Shown one piece after another: positions 40,729 through 52,201 of a stretch of DNA of 64,000 nt (position 1 is its first letter; every line of letters begins with the position of its first letter). The position numbers were made by a program, and so were the translations under genes. Below the pieces are notes generated by a model, which did no database searches, had not been told where the DNA came from, and saw nothing but the letters and a program-made list of their open reading frames with translations. This stretch comes from Pseudomonadota bacterium (GTDB lineage Bacteria; Pseudomonadota; Gammaproteobacteria; Burkholderiales; Thiobacillaceae): positions 1-64,000 of the forward strand of contig JAUYET010000028.1 in assembly GCA_030691265.1 (NCBI GenBank). Reading direction: 5' to 3'.

Positions 40729-40784
40729 GTAGGGTGCTCCGCGCGCACCATTGGAAGCGAATCGGTGCGCGCGGCGCACCCTAC
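40729..40784. repeat. REPIN-like inverted repeat (family 2)
   Basis: GTAGGGTGCTCCGCGCGCACC (40729-40749) and GGTGCGCGCGGCGCACCCTAC (40764-40784), one mismatch. Confidence 0.85.
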
Positions 40785-40811
40785 AAAGTCAGGGAGCTGC
40801 ATGGCATTTCA

Positions 40812-41744
40812 TCAACATTTTGTGCCTGCCAGGCAGACCCAGCCGTCTTCCGTCGCCCACAGCCGCATGTCGAAAGCCTGGCTGTAGAGGGCGAGCACCT
40901 CGTCGGCCTGTTCGGCCAGGATGCCGGACAGGGCGATGCGGCCGCCCGCCTTTACCCGCCCGGTCAGCAGCGGCATCAGCGCCTTGAGCGGGTTGGTCAG
41001 GATGTTGGCGACCAGCACGTCGAACTCGCCGGCCGGCAAGGTATCCGGCAGGAAAAACGCAGCCTCGGCCCGATTGTTTTCGGCATTGCTGCACGAGGCG
41101 GTAATGGCTTGCGCATCGACATCGGTGCCGACGACCCGAGCGGCGCCCAGCTTCTTGGCGGCAATCGCCAGAATGCCGGAGCCGCAACCGTAATCGAGCA
41201 CGCTGAGGTTTCCACCCTCGCCACCCCGCAGGTGCTGTTCCAGCCATTTCAGGCACAAACGCGTGGTGGGATGACTGCCGGTGCCGAAAGCGAGGCCGGG
41301 GTCGAGGACCAGCACGATGGCATCCGGCGAATTTACAAAATCAGCGGCGTCATGCCAGGACGGCACGATCCACAAGCGATCGGAAATCGGGATCGGTTCG
41401 AATTGGGATTGAGTCAGGCGCACCCAGTCCTGCTCGGGCACGACTTCGAGCTCGCGCTCGCCGATCTTGCGTTCGCCGATCTTGCGTTTAACCTCGGCCG
41501 GCAGGTTCAGGCCAGCAATCAGCGCTTCGACATCGACATCCGCCGCCAGCAAGGCGACGACCCAGTTGCGTTGCCAGGCCTTCGGATCGTCCAGTCCTGG
41601 CTCGCCGAACTGGGCTTGTTCTGCTGAAGTGCCAGCGTCTCGATCTTCGATCGAAACGGATAGCGCGCCGGCTTCCATCAAGGCGTCGGCGAGCGCTTCC
41701 GCAGCCTCGCCGTCGGCGGCCAATTTCAGGGAGACCCATGCCAT
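40812..41744 (-). CDS. prmA: Ribosomal protein L11 methyltransferase
   Basis: [35 protein letters not shown]. Confidence 0.95.
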   Translation of the reverse strand: MAWVSLKLAADGEAAEALADALMEAGALSVSIEDRDAGTSAEQAQFGEPGLDDPKAWQRNWVVALLAADVDVEALIAGLNLPAEVKRKIGERKIGERELEVVPEQDWVRLTQSQFEPIPISDRLWIVPSWHDAADFVNSPDAIVLVLDPGLAFGTGSHPTTRLCLKWLEQHLRGGEGGNLSVLDYGCGSGILAIAAKKLGAARVVGTDVDAQAITASCSNAENNRAEAAFFLPDTLPAGEFDVLVANILTNPLKALMPLLTGRVKAGGRIALSGILAEQADEVLALYSQAFDMRLWATEDGWVCLAGTKC

Positions 41745-41782
41745 AGCCGCCGCGCTCCGTTCAATGTTTGCTCAGTGCTTGC

Positions 41783-43132
41783 TCAGTGCTTATTAAGGCC
41801 GAGCTTGTTTTCCAGGTAATGAATGCTGTAGCCGCCTTCCAGCACGACCGGATCGACCAGCAACTCCTGATGCAACGGGATATTGGTCTTGATGCCCTCC
41901 ACGATCATCTCGGACAGCGCGATACGCATACGGGCGATGGCCTGTTCGCGCGTGGCGCCGTAGGTGATCAGCTTGCCGATCATCGAGTCGTAGTACTGCG
42001 GCACATAGTAGTTCTGGTAGACGTGCGAATCGACACGCACACCGGGGCCGCCGGGCGCGTGATACAGCGTGATGCGGCCAGGCGAGGGCACGAAGGTGTG
42101 CGGGTCTTCCGCATTGATGCGGCATTCGATGGCATGGCCGCGGAACTGAATGTCTTTCTGCGTGTTCGCCAGTTCGAGTCCGGCGGCGATGCGGATGCTT
42201 TCCTGCACGATATCGACGCCGGTGATGAATTCGGTGACCGGATGCTCGACCTGCACGCGGGTATTCATTTCGATGAAGAAAAACTCGCCGTTCTCGTACA
42301 GGAACTCGAAGGTGCCGGCACCGCGATAACCGATCTTGCGGCAGGCTTCCGCGCAGCGTTCGCCGATCTTGTTGCGCAGTTTCGTGGCAAGTCCGGGCGC
42401 CGGCGCTTCTTCCAGCACCTTCTGGTGGCGACGTTGCATGGAACAGTCGCGCTCGCCCAGATGGATGGCGTGGCCGTGCGTATCGGACAGCACCTGAATC
42501 TCGATGTGGCGCGGGTTGCCGAGGAATTTCTCCATGTACACCGTCGGGTTGCCGAAGGTAGTCCCGGCTTCGTTCTGGGTCATCAGCACGGACTGGATCA
42601 GCGCCGCTTCGGTATGCACCACGCGCATGCCGCGACCGCCGCCGCCGCCGGCCGCCTTGATGATGATCGGATAACCGATGTCCTTGGCCTGGCGTATCCA
42701 TTCATCCTGATCTTCGCCGAGCGCGCCATCGGAACCCGGCACGCAAGGCACGCCGGAAGCCTTCATCGCATCTTTGGCGGAGACCTTGTCGCCCATCAGG
42801 CGGATGGTTTCCGGACGCGGGCCGATGAATACGAAACCCGAGTTTTCCACCCGCTCGGCGAAATCGGCATTTTCGGAAAGGAAGCCGTAACCCGGATGGA
42901 TCGCTTCCGCGTCGGTGACTTCAGCGGCAGCGATGATCGAGGGAACGTGCAGATAACTCTTGGCGGAAGGCGCCGGGCCGATGCACACCGATTCATCGGC
43001 CAGACGCACGTATTTGGCTTCGGCATCGGCCTCGGAATGCACCGCAACCGTCTTGATGCCCATCTCGCGACAGGCGCGCTGGATGCGAAGAGCGATTTCG
43101 CCGCGATTGGCTATGAGGATTTTTTCAAACAT
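41783..43132 (-). CDS. accC: Acetyl-CoA carboxylase biotin carboxylase subunit
   Basis: [26 protein letters not shown]. Confidence 0.97.
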   Translation of the reverse strand: MFEKILIANRGEIALRIQRACREMGIKTVAVHSEADAEAKYVRLADESVCIGPAPSAKSYLHVPSIIAAAEVTDAEAIHPGYGFLSENADFAERVENSGFVFIGPRPETIRLMGDKVSAKDAMKASGVPCVPGSDGALGEDQDEWIRQAKDIGYPIIIKAAGGGGGRGMRVVHTEAALIQSVLMTQNEAGTTFGNPTVYMEKFLGNPRHIEIQVLSDTHGHAIHLGERDCSMQRRHQKVLEEAPAPGLATKLRNKIGERCAEACRKIGYRGAGTFEFLYENGEFFFIEMNTRVQVEHPVTEFITGVDIVQESIRIAAGLELANTQKDIQFRGHAIECRINAEDPHTFVPSPGRITLYHAPGGPGVRVDSHVYQNYYVPQYYDSMIGKLITYGATREQAIARMRIALSEMIVEGIKTNIPLHQELLVDPVVLEGGYSIHYLENKLGLNKH

Positions 43133-43143
43133 GGATTAACCCA

Positions 43144-43593
<450 letters not shown>

Positions 43594-43597
43594 GAAT

Positions 43598-44095
43598 TCA
43601 ATCCTCCAAGGCGTGAAGCGCATAGCCCAGGGCGAACAGATAACCCATCGCCCCTAATCCAGAAATGACGCCCACCGCCTGGTCGGAAAAATACGAATGC
43701 TGACGGAAAGCTTCGCGGGCATGGACATTGGACAAATGCACTTCGATGAATGGGATGGCCACCGCCGCCAGCGCATCGCGCAAAGCCACGCTGGTATGCG
43801 TGAAAGCGGCGGGGTTGATGATGATGAAGCCGGTATTGTCGGCACGCGCGGCATGCACGCGTTCAACCAGAAGATGTTCGGCGTTGCTCTGAAAGCAGGT
43901 CACCTTCACGCCGACCGCGGCGCCCTGTTCGATCAGGGCGGCGTCGATATCGGCCAGCGTCTGGTCGCCATAATGTTCGGGTTCGCGGGTGCCCAGCAGA
44001 TTCAGATTAGGCCCGTGCAGTACCAGCGCGCCTTTACCTGAAGTGTCGGCGACAGCCTGGTCGGACGATTTTTTGGTCGATCGCTTACGATTCAT
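43598..44095 (-). CDS. aroQ: Type II 3-dehydroquinate dehydratase
   Basis: [20 protein letters not shown]. Confidence 0.94.
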   Translation of the reverse strand: MNRKRSTKKSSDQAVADTSGKGALVLHGPNLNLLGTREPEHYGDQTLADIDAALIEQGAAVGVKVTCFQSNAEHLLVERVHAARADNTGFIIINPAAFTHTSVALRDALAAVAIPFIEVHLSNVHAREAFRQHSYFSDQAVGVISGLGAMGYLFALGYALHALED

Positions 44096-44200
44096 TGGTA
44101 TTCAACTCGACAGCTGTTTTGCAGACTGTCAGTTGTGGAAACGGCGGCGATTGTGCCGGAATCCCCCCCTAAAAGTCCACAATTCCACGCCAATCGGAAC

Positions 44201-44312
44201 AGCGGAGTCGTTGTCGCTTTAGCGACTTACGAATCCGGCGTGCCCTTTACGGGTGCAGCGGAGTCGTTGCGGCTTTAGCCGCTTATGAATCCGGCGTGCC
44301 CTTTACGGGTGC
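44201..44312. repeat. Tandem 56-bp repeat x2 with hairpin stem differing by compensatory changes
   Basis: Units 44201-44256 and 44257-44312; stems GTCGC-TTTA-GCGAC versus GCGGC-TTTA-GCCGC. Confidence 0.9.
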
Positions 44313-44440
44313 AAATCAATGACTTGGCGCACACGCCATCAGGGCCCGATTCAAGGCTCAAGGCAAAACGGGAAAGCGGCTAATATGACGGGCCTTTTTA
44401 CCTTCGCCCTTGCGTCCGCATGGGACGCATTCACCCCGCC

Positions 44441-45838
44441 ATGCCCCGCTCCGACTCGAACCCGATGACCGCTACAGAACGTCGTGCCGCCGTGTCTCTG
44501 GCCGGCATCTTCGGCTTGCGCATGCTGGGCATGTTTCTGATTCTGCCGGTATTCGCGCTGTATGCAAAAACCTTGCCGGGCGGCGACAGCCATACTCTGG
44601 TCGGCCTCGCACTCGGCATGTACGGCCTGACCCAGGCGATTCTGATGATCCCGTTCGGCATGGCGTCGGATCGCCTCGGCCGCAAGCCGGTGATCATCGC
44701 CGGGCTGCTGATCTTCGCATTCGGCAGCTTCTACGCCGCCACGGCGACCGATCTCTGGGGCGTGCTGCTGGGTCGCGCACTGCAAGGCGCCGGCGCAATT
44801 TCCGCGGCGGTCACCGCGCTATTGGCCGATCTGACCCGGGAAGAAAAACGCACCCAGGCCATGGCCATGATCGGCAGCACCATCGGCCTGGCGTTCGCCT
44901 TCTCGCTCGCCGCCAGCCCCGCGTTTTACCGCTGGATCGGCGTACCGGGCATGTTCGCGATGACCGGCGTGCTCGCCCTGCTGGCCATCCTCGTGGTCAA
45001 GTTCATCACCCCCAATCCCGGCAAGACGGCCTTCCACTCCGATGCTCAAACCAACCCGGCGCGCCTGAAAGACGTATTGCGCCAGACCGAGTTGCTGCGC
45101 CTGAACTGGGGCATCTTCGCGTTGCATGCGGCACAAATGGCCATGTTCATCGTCGTACCCTTCGCGCTGGTCGAAGGCGGCCTCGATGCCCAGCACCACT
45201 GGCAGGTTTATCTGCCGGCACTGCTCGCCTCGCTGGTCATCCTGGTGCCGGCGATCATTTATGGCGAAAAACACGGCGGCCTGAAGAGGATATTTGTCGC
45301 CGCTATCGCCCTCATGCTGGCGGCGCAAATCGGCCTGGCCTTTTCGGTTCTGACACACTCGATGCATGCGTTCTGGGGCGTGGTCGCGGCGCTGTTCGCC
45401 TACTTCGTCGCCTTCAATATTCTGGAAGCCAGCCTGCCCTCGCTGGTCTCGAAAATCGCCCCGCCCGAAGCCAAAGGCACGGCGATGGGTGTTTACAATA
45501 CTTCGCAAGCGCTTGGCCTGTTTTTCGGCGGCGCGGCGGGCGGTTGGCTGGCGCAGAACCTCGGCTTCAGCGCTGTTTTTATCTTCTGCTCGGCATTGAT
45601 GGCGATCTGGCTGATTCTGGCTGCACGCATGACCGCGCCGCCGCGCGTGAAGACCCAGATGTTTCACATCGGCGCCATTTCCAGCCAGGAGGCACAACGA
45701 CTGGCAACCCGGCTCGCCGTGTTCACCGGCGTCGAAACGGTGACCGTGCTGCACGAGGAAGGCTCGGTTTTGCTGAAAGTCGCGCAAACCGGCTGGGACG
45801 AAGAAGGAATTCGACATTTACTTCAAGGAGGGCAATAA
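44441..45838 (+). CDS. MFS transporter
   Basis: 12-TM MFS, MASDRLGRKPVI motif. Confidence 0.9.
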   Translation: MPRSDSNPMTATERRAAVSLAGIFGLRMLGMFLILPVFALYAKTLPGGDSHTLVGLALGMYGLTQAILMIPFGMASDRLGRKPVIIAGLLIFAFGSFYAATATDLWGVLLGRALQGAGAISAAVTALLADLTREEKRTQAMAMIGSTIGLAFAFSLAASPAFYRWIGVPGMFAMTGVLALLAILVVKFITPNPGKTAFHSDAQTNPARLKDVLRQTELLRLNWGIFALHAAQMAMFIVVPFALVEGGLDAQHHWQVYLPALLASLVILVPAIIYGEKHGGLKRIFVAAIALMLAAQIGLAFSVLTHSMHAFWGVVAALFAYFVAFNILEASLPSLVSKIAPPEAKGTAMGVYNTSQALGLFFGGAAGGWLAQNLGFSAVFIFCSALMAIWLILAARMTAPPRVKTQMFHIGAISSQEAQRLATRLAVFTGVETVTVLHEEGSVLLKVAQTGWDEEGIRHLLQGGQ

Positions 45839-46306
45839 ATGGCTTCGGTTAATAAGGTAATTCTGGTTGGCAATCTGGGAAAAGACCCGGAAACCCGTTA
45901 CATGCCGAATGGCGAAGCGGTGACCAACATCACGCTGGCGACCACGGATACATGGAAGGACAAGAGCAGCGGCGACAAGCGCGAAGCCACCGAATGGCAT
46001 CGCGTGGTCTTCTTCCGCAAACTGGCCGAAATCGCCAGCCAATACCTGCGCAAAGGCTCACAGGTCTATATCGAAGGCTCGCTGAAGACCCGCAAGTGGC
46101 AGGACAAGGACGGGCAGGACCGCTACACCACCGAGATCGTCGCCGATGAAATGAAGATGCTCGGCTCGCGCCCTGGTAGCGGCGGCGGCATAGCCGATTA
46201 CGACGCGCCGCCGGCCGACAATGAACCACGTAGCGCCAAACCTTCGGGTGGCGGTGGCAGCAGCGCTGGCGCGGTCAACGATATGGACGATGACATCCCG
46301 TTCTGA
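45839..46306 (+). CDS. ssb: Single-stranded DNA-binding protein
   Basis: [31 protein letters not shown]...DMDDDIPF C-terminal tip. Confidence 0.97.
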   Translation: MASVNKVILVGNLGKDPETRYMPNGEAVTNITLATTDTWKDKSSGDKREATEWHRVVFFRKLAEIASQYLRKGSQVYIEGSLKTRKWQDKDGQDRYTTEIVADEMKMLGSRPGSGGGIADYDAPPADNEPRSAKPSGGGGSSAGAVNDMDDDIPF

Positions 46307-47255
46307 CCGACCGTTGATCATCTGGCGCCTCACCGATGGCAAACCCGGCCACGAAAAACAGACGCTGGGTCTGGCGCATGCACTATTAAGAAATCGGCCG
46401 GGCGAGTGCTTCGACCTGGCCGCGCCCGCCCGCGGCACCGCGTTATTGCAGTGGATGCAAGGCCGTTTTCCAGCGGGGAACGGCCTTGCCAAACCCGACA
46501 TCATTCTCGCCGCCGGCCATGCCACCCATTTCGCCTTGCTGGCGGCGCGCCGGGCATTCGGTGGCAAATTCGGTGGCAAGGCAGTGGTACTGATGAAACC
46601 GAGCTTGCCGTTATCGCTGTTCGATCTGTGCGTGATTCCCGAACACGACAAGCCGCCGCGTCGCCGCAACGTCGCCGCCATTCGCGGCGTGCTCAATGAT
46701 GTACAGATTTCAACGACCCGCTCACCCGATCAAGGCCTGATGTTGATCGGCGGCATCTCCAGCCACTATCGTTGGGATGACGCGGCGGTCGGCGCGGCGG
46801 TCGCAGCAATCGCCCTGGCCAGTCCGCTAATCGCCTGGCAATTGACCACCTCGCGGCGTACCCCGGCGAACTTTCTGGACTCGCTGCCACAGCCGCTGCC
46901 CGACAATCTCAGACTGATCCCTCACCACGAAACCGGCCCCGGCTGGCTGGAACAGGCGTTGGCCCAGGCCGGCCAGGTCTGGGTCACGGAGGACAGTGTT
47001 TCGATGTTGTATGAGGCGCTCACCGCCGGCGCCGGCGTTGGCCTGCTCAGACTCTGCGATCCGCAAGACAGCCGGGTTCGGCGCGGCGTCGAGAAGCTGC
47101 TTGCAGACGGCTGGGTGACGCCATACGAAGCCTGGCAAACCGGCCAGACGCTGAAGCCGCTCGCACAATCGTTCAACGAAGCCGAGCGCATCGCCGACCT
47201 GATTCTTGAAAAGCTGCTCGATACCCCTGCCGCCAAACACAGCCGCGCAGCCTGA
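46290..47255 (+). CDS. ELM1/GtrOC1-like family protein (mitochondrial fission ELM1 homologue)
   Basis: [19 protein letters not shown]...; overlaps ssb end. Confidence 0.8.
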   Translation: MTSRSDRPLIIWRLTDGKPGHEKQTLGLAHALLRNRPGECFDLAAPARGTALLQWMQGRFPAGNGLAKPDIILAAGHATHFALLAARRAFGGKFGGKAVVLMKPSLPLSLFDLCVIPEHDKPPRRRNVAAIRGVLNDVQISTTRSPDQGLMLIGGISSHYRWDDAAVGAAVAAIALASPLIAWQLTTSRRTPANFLDSLPQPLPDNLRLIPHHETGPGWLEQALAQAGQVWVTEDSVSMLYEALTAGAGVGLLRLCDPQDSRVRRGVEKLLADGWVTPYEAWQTGQTLKPLAQSFNEAERIADLILEKLLDTPAAKHSRAA

Positions 47256-47309
47256 CGGTATCATTGCCGCCCCCAGCGTTTTGCCACCTCGCGCGCACAT
47301 TCTGAAAAC

Positions 47310-47729
47310 ATGGACCACCTGCACAGCCCCGCCGCCGCCCCCGTTAAAACCGCCTCGAACCGCGAATTCGGCTGGGTATTCACCGCCTTTTTCGCCATTG
47401 TCGGCTGCTGGCCCCTGCTCGATGCCGCAGCGCCGCGTATCTGGGCGCTGATCCTGGCCGCCCTGTTTGCACTCGCCGCCTGGCTTTTCCCGGCTGCGCT
47501 GACGCCGCTCAACCGGCTTTGGACTCGCTTGGGCGGGCTCATGCACAAGATCGTCAATCCCGTTGTTCTCGGACTGATCTATGGGCTGACCATCGTACCG
47601 ATCGGCCTGATCTTCAAAATCCTGGGTAAAGACCCGTTGCGCCTGAAGCGCGACCCGAATGCATCGAGTTACTGGATCAATCGTCAGCCGCCCGGCCCCG
47701 CTGCCGACAGCCTGCCGCGCCAGTTTTAA
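47310..47729 (+). CDS. SxtJ family membrane protein
   Basis: NREFGWVFTAFFAIVGCWPLL...; adjacent to DUF5989 protein and carbamoyltransferase. Confidence 0.8.
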   Translation: MDHLHSPAAAPVKTASNREFGWVFTAFFAIVGCWPLLDAAAPRIWALILAALFALAAWLFPAALTPLNRLWTRLGGLMHKIVNPVVLGLIYGLTIVPIGLIFKILGKDPLRLKRDPNASSYWINRQPPGPAADSLPRQF

Positions 47730-47760
47730 AGCCCTATTCCTGAAAGCAAGGCAACGACCC

Positions 47761-47910
47761 ATGTCATTTCTGCACGAACTCTGGCTCTACATGCGCAGCC
47801 GCAAGAAATTCTGGCTGCTGCCGATTCTGATCGTCATGCTGCTGTTGGGCGGCTTGTTGATATTGGCGCAGGGTTCGGCTGTGGCGCCCTTCATCTACAC
47901 CCTGTTCTGA
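47761..47910 (+). CDS. DUF5989 family small membrane protein
   Basis: MSFLHELWLYMRSRKKFWLLPILIVMLLLGGLLILAQGSAVAPFIYTLF. Confidence 0.85.
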   Translation: MSFLHELWLYMRSRKKFWLLPILIVMLLLGGLLILAQGSAVAPFIYTLF

Positions 47911-47918
47911 GCGACGCC

Positions 47919-49775
47919 GTGCCTAGTTCCCAACGCATCCTCGGCATTTCGGCCTACTACCACGACAGCGCCGCCGCCCTGCTGATCGACGGCGAGATCG
48001 CGGCGGCGGCGCAGGAAGAACGCTTCACCCGCAAGAAACACGATGCCGCTTTCCCGCACCAGGCCATCGCGTTCTGCCTGCAACATGCCGGCATCGCGCT
48101 GGCCGACGTCGATCGCATCGTGTTCTACGACAAGCCCCTGCTCAAGTTCGAGCGATTGCTGGAAACCTACCTCGCCTTCGCGCCGCGCGGCTTCGCCTCG
48201 TTCAAGACCGCGATGCCGGTCTGGCTGCGGGAAAAACTGTTCCTGAAGGATCTGCTGCTGTCCGAGTTGAAAGACATCGCGAAGGAAAAGATCGACCCGG
48301 CGCGCCTGCTGTTCTCCGAACACCACCTGAGCCATGCCGCCAGCGCCTTCTTCCCGTCGCCGTTCGACGAGGCCGTGGTGCTGACCATGGACGGCGTCGG
48401 CGAATGGACCACCACTTCGCTCGCCATCGGCCGCGGCAACACGCTGGAGATGATCAAGGAAATCCACTTTCCGCACTCGCTCGGCCTGCTCTACTCGGCG
48501 TTCACCTATTACACCGGCTTCAAGGTCAATTCCGGCGAATACAAGGTCATGGGCCTGGCGCCCTACGGCCAGCCGAAATACGCGCAAACCATCCTCGACC
48601 ACCTGATCGACCTCAAACCGGACGGCAGCTTCCATCTGGACATGTCGTATTTCGACTACTGCACCGGCCTGACCATGACCAACCGCAAATTTCACGACCT
48701 GTTCGGCGCGCCACCGCGCGCGTCCGGGCAGGCGCTGACCCAGCGCGAGATGGATCTGGCCGCCTCGGTGCAGGCGGTGACCGAGGAAGCCATGCTGCGC
48801 CTGGTGCGCGCGGCGGTTGCGGAAACCGGCATCGAGAATGTCTGTCTGGCCGGCGGCGTCGCCCTCAACTGCGTCGGCAACGGCAAGGTGCTGCGCGACG
48901 GCGCCGCGAAGAACCTCTGGATTCAGCCGGCGGCGGGCGATGCCGGCGGCGCGCTGGGCGCGGCGCTGATCGGGCATTACCTGCATCTCGACCAGCCGCG
49001 CCCGTCGTTGCAAGCCCGGCAACAACCCGATGCGATGCACGGTTCCTATCTCGGCCCCGAATTCGCGCAAGCGGACATCGAGCAGCGCCTGCGCGCGGCC
49101 GGTGCGGTGTTCAGCGTGCCGGACGACGCCGCCTTGTTCGACGCCTGCGCACACGGCCTGGCCGAGGAAAAGGCGCTGGGCTGGTTCCAGGGCCGCATGG
49201 AATTCGGCCCGCGCGCGCTGGGCGGCCGTTCCATCCTGGGCGATCCGCGTTCGCCGCGCATGCAATCGACGCTGAATCTGAAGGTGAAATATCGCGAGTC
49301 GTTCCGCCCGTTCGCCCCGTCCGTGCTGCGCGAGCGGGTCGCCGAATGGTTCGAACTGGATGGCGACAGCCCTTACATGCTGCTGGTGGCCGACGTGGTC
49401 GAAAGCCGCCGCCGGGCGATGAACGCCGATGAGCAGAACCTGTTCGGCATCGACAAACTGAAAGTGCCGCGTTCCGACATCCCGGCGGTGACCCACGTGG
49501 ATTATTCGGCGCGCATCCAGACCGTGCATGCCGGCACCAATCCGCGCTATCACGCGCTGATCTCGCGCTTCAATGAACTCACCGGCTGTCCGGTCGTGGT
49601 CAACACCAGTTTCAACGTGCGCGGCGAACCCATCGTTTGCACGCCGGAGGACGCCTTCCGCTGCTTCATGGGCTGCGAAATCGAATTGCTCGCGGTCGGC
49701 AATTGCCTGTTGCGCAAGGAAGATCAGGATCCGGCGCTGAAGCTCAATTACGAAACCGCCTTCGAGCTGGATTGA
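47919..49775 (+). CDS. NodU/CmcH-type carbamoyltransferase (SxtI-like)
   Basis: ILGISAYYHDSAAALLIDGEIAAAAQEERFTRKKHDAAFP... Confidence 0.93.
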   Translation: MPSSQRILGISAYYHDSAAALLIDGEIAAAAQEERFTRKKHDAAFPHQAIAFCLQHAGIALADVDRIVFYDKPLLKFERLLETYLAFAPRGFASFKTAMPVWLREKLFLKDLLLSELKDIAKEKIDPARLLFSEHHLSHAASAFFPSPFDEAVVLTMDGVGEWTTTSLAIGRGNTLEMIKEIHFPHSLGLLYSAFTYYTGFKVNSGEYKVMGLAPYGQPKYAQTILDHLIDLKPDGSFHLDMSYFDYCTGLTMTNRKFHDLFGAPPRASGQALTQREMDLAASVQAVTEEAMLRLVRAAVAETGIENVCLAGGVALNCVGNGKVLRDGAAKNLWIQPAAGDAGGALGAALIGHYLHLDQPRPSLQARQQPDAMHGSYLGPEFAQADIEQRLRAAGAVFSVPDDAALFDACAHGLAEEKALGWFQGRMEFGPRALGGRSILGDPRSPRMQSTLNLKVKYRESFRPFAPSVLRERVAEWFELDGDSPYMLLVADVVESRRRAMNADEQNLFGIDKLKVPRSDIPAVTHVDYSARIQTVHAGTNPRYHALISRFNELTGCPVVVNTSFNVRGEPIVCTPEDAFRCFMGCEIELLAVGNCLLRKEDQDPALKLNYETAFELD

Positions 49776-49779
49776 GCCG

Positions 49780-51000
49780 ATGGCCAGGTTGACCCCATCG
49801 CGCCACTGGATCACCGCACTGGCGCTGCTTGCCACGCTGCATCTGCTGCTGTTTTACGGCGTGCCGGGCGGCATCCAGCTCGCCGTCCTGATCGCGCTGG
49901 GCATCTTCTACTTTCGCGCAGGCGCCCTGCCGGCCGTCGCCACCACGCTGTCCCTGGGTGTGGCGACGCTGTTTTGCAGCTTCGCGATCCACCTGCTCGG
50001 CCTCGACAAGGCCATGTACTACCGGCCGCACGAACAACTGGTGCAGAGAGACCACGCACAGGGCCACCGCGCCTACCGGAAGAACGCCCGCATCGAGATG
50101 ACCGCCCCGCATGGCGATCTCAAGGCGCTGACCGCGGCCGACCTGGCGCAAGCGCGCAAGATTATTTTCCAGACTGACAGCGCCGGCTTCCGCAACGACA
50201 AGGACTATGCCGACGGCGACCTCGTGCTGATCGGCGATTCCTTCGTGGTCAGCATGGGCGACAGCCAGGCCGACACCCTCAGCACGCAGTTGGCCAACGC
50301 GCGCGGCATCAAGGCCTACAACCTGGGCCATCCCGGCGACATTTCCGACTATCTGTCCACCTGGCGCGCTTTCCAGCGCCAGCATGCCGGCCCGGTACGG
50401 GCCGTCCTGTTCCTGTTCGAGGGCAACGATTTCGGAACCACCTACAAACTCAGCCAGGCCGACAAACCCACGCTGCTGGCGCGCTATGCCGGCGAGTATT
50501 ACGCCATCTTTACCGGCAGCGACCTGTATCGCGTCACCAAATCTCTCTACGCCCGCGCCACCAAGGCGGGCAGCATCGCGGCGTCAAGCAGCGTGCGCAT
50601 TGAGACGCTGGCGGGGCAAAAAATGGGCATTTACGCGCCCTATATCGAGGTCAGCGAGCGACCGCAGTACGCGATTCCCGCCACGATGCGCGAAGACCTG
50701 ATCACCCTGGTGTCAGGCGTCAAGCACGTTTTCTTCATCCCGACCAACTACCGCGTCTATGCCCGTCACCTTGGCAAAACCGCGCTACCCAACGCGCAAT
50801 GGCAGGCCTTGTCGAAACTGTGCCAACAACAGGGCTGGCGCTGTACCGATCTGACTCCCGACCTGACCGCAGCCTCCGATACGTTGCTGGCGCAAGGACA
50901 ATTCACCTGGTGGCTGGACGACACCCACTGGAATCGCGCCGGCATCAAAATCGCGGCCGAAGTTGTCGCTGAACAACTGCGCAACCATGCCGCGCGCTGA
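49780..51000 (+). CDS. SGNH/GDSL hydrolase-like membrane-anchored protein
   Basis: GDLVLIGDSFVVSMGDSQADTLSTQL...LDDTHWNRAG. Confidence 0.75.
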   Translation: MARLTPSRHWITALALLATLHLLLFYGVPGGIQLAVLIALGIFYFRAGALPAVATTLSLGVATLFCSFAIHLLGLDKAMYYRPHEQLVQRDHAQGHRAYRKNARIEMTAPHGDLKALTAADLAQARKIIFQTDSAGFRNDKDYADGDLVLIGDSFVVSMGDSQADTLSTQLANARGIKAYNLGHPGDISDYLSTWRAFQRQHAGPVRAVLFLFEGNDFGTTYKLSQADKPTLLARYAGEYYAIFTGSDLYRVTKSLYARATKAGSIAASSSVRIETLAGQKMGIYAPYIEVSERPQYAIPATMREDLITLVSGVKHVFFIPTNYRVYARHLGKTALPNAQWQALSKLCQQQGWRCTDLTPDLTAASDTLLAQGQFTWWLDDTHWNRAGIKIAAEVVAEQLRNHAAR

Positions 51001-52201
51001 GCCAGCCGAGCAGAAAGACGTTGGGTTACGCGATAAAGCCGCTAACCCAACCTACAGCGCGCGCCACCTGACCGTCGTCCAGGTACTGCCGGCGCTGGAA
51101 TCCGGCGGCGTCGAACGCGGCACGCTGGAAGTCGGCAAATACCTGGTCGATCACGGTCATCGCTCTATCGTGATTTCCGCCGGCGGCCGTCTGGTGGCGC
51201 AACTCGAACGCGAGGGCAGCGAACATCTGGCCTGGGACGTGGGCCGCAAATCGCCGCTGACGCTGCTGCGCTACGTCGGCCGCCTGCGGCGTTACCTGCG
51301 CACTGAGAAAGTGGACATCCTGCATGTCCGCTCGCGCATGCCGGCCTGGGTCTGTTATCTGGCCTGGCGCGGCATGGGGGTGAACATAAACCCGGCCACG
51401 CGGCCGCATCTGGTTACCACCGTGCATGGCCCCTACTCGGTCAATCGCTACAGCGCGGTGATGTCGCGCGGCGAACGCGTCATCGCCATCTCCGACATGA
51501 TCGTGGACTATGTCCGCAGCAACTATCCGAATGTCGCACCCGAACATATCCGGCTGATTCCGCGCGGCGTCGATCCGGCCCAGTTCCCGCACGGCTACCG
51601 GCCGTCGGAAGACTGGCTGGCGCGTTGGCGCACCGACTATCCGGAACTGGCCGACCGCAAGGTGCTGACACTGCCGGCCCGCATCACGCGCTGGAAAGGC
51701 CAGGAGGATTTCATCCAGTTGATGCAACAACTGGTCGCCGCCGGCCACGACGTGCATGGACCTGGGGTACATGGCCTCATCGTCGGCGAAGCGCATCCGC
51801 GCCGGCGCGAATTCCTTGACGAACTGAAGCAGCAATGCCGCGCGCTCGGTCTGGAAGACCACATCACCTTCACCGGCCATCGCAGCGATCTGAAGGACAT
51901 CATGGCGGTCAGCGATATCGTGTTGTCGCTGTCGCGCGAACCCGAGGCCTTCGGCCGCGTCACGCTGGAAGCCCTGAGCCTGGGCAAACCGGTCATCGCC
52001 TACGACCACGGCGGCGTGCACGAGCAACTGGCCGCGATTCTGCCAGCGGGCGCGATTCCGCTCGGCGACATCGATGCGGCGGCAAAAAAAGCGGCTGCCT
52101 GGCTGGCGCAACCGCCTGAAGTGCCGACGCAGAACCCTTTCACTCTGGCGCGCATGCTCGCGTCAACTCTGGATGTCTATCGTGAACTGGCGGATGCCTG
52201 A
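50987..52201 (+). CDS. Glycosyltransferase family 4
   Basis: LTVVQVLPALESGGVERGTLEVGKYLVDHGH...; N-terminus overlaps a REP-like sequence. Confidence 0.88.
   Translation: MPRAEPAEQKDVGLRDKAANPTYSARHLTVVQVLPALESGGVERGTLEVGKYLVDHGHRSIVISAGGRLVAQLEREGSEHLAWDVGRKSPLTLLRYVGRLRRYLRTEKVDILHVRSRMPAWVCYLAWRGMGVNINPATRPHLVTTVHGPYSVNRYSAVMSRGERVIAISDMIVDYVRSNYPNVAPEHIRLIPRGVDPAQFPHGYRPSEDWLARWRTDYPELADRKVLTLPARITRWKGQEDFIQLMQQLVAAGHDVHGPGVHGLIVGEAHPRRREFLDELKQQCRALGLEDHITFTGHRSDLKDIMAVSDIVLSLSREPEAFGRVTLEALSLGKPVIAYDHGGVHEQLAAILPAGAIPLGDIDAAAKKAAAWLAQPPEVPTQNPFTLARMLASTLDVYRELADA
51020..51055 (-). repeat. Solo REP-like palindrome (family 5) inside 5' end of glycosyltransferase CDS
   Basis: Reverse complement GTAGGTTGGGTTAGCGGCTTTATCGCGTAACCCAAC, 9-bp stem GTTGGGTTA/TAACCCAAC. 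Confidence 0.8.

Noticed and set aside
44201-44312. Considered as a minimal CRISPR array
   Set aside because: Two directly abutting 56-bp units with no spacers and no cas genes; a tandem hairpin repeat fits better.
47895-49835. 646-aa ORF antisense to the carbamoyltransferase
   Set aside because: Shadow ORF from high-GC codon bias; sense strand encodes a well-recognised carbamoyltransferase, and the antisense protein is His/Arg/Gly-rich with no domain.
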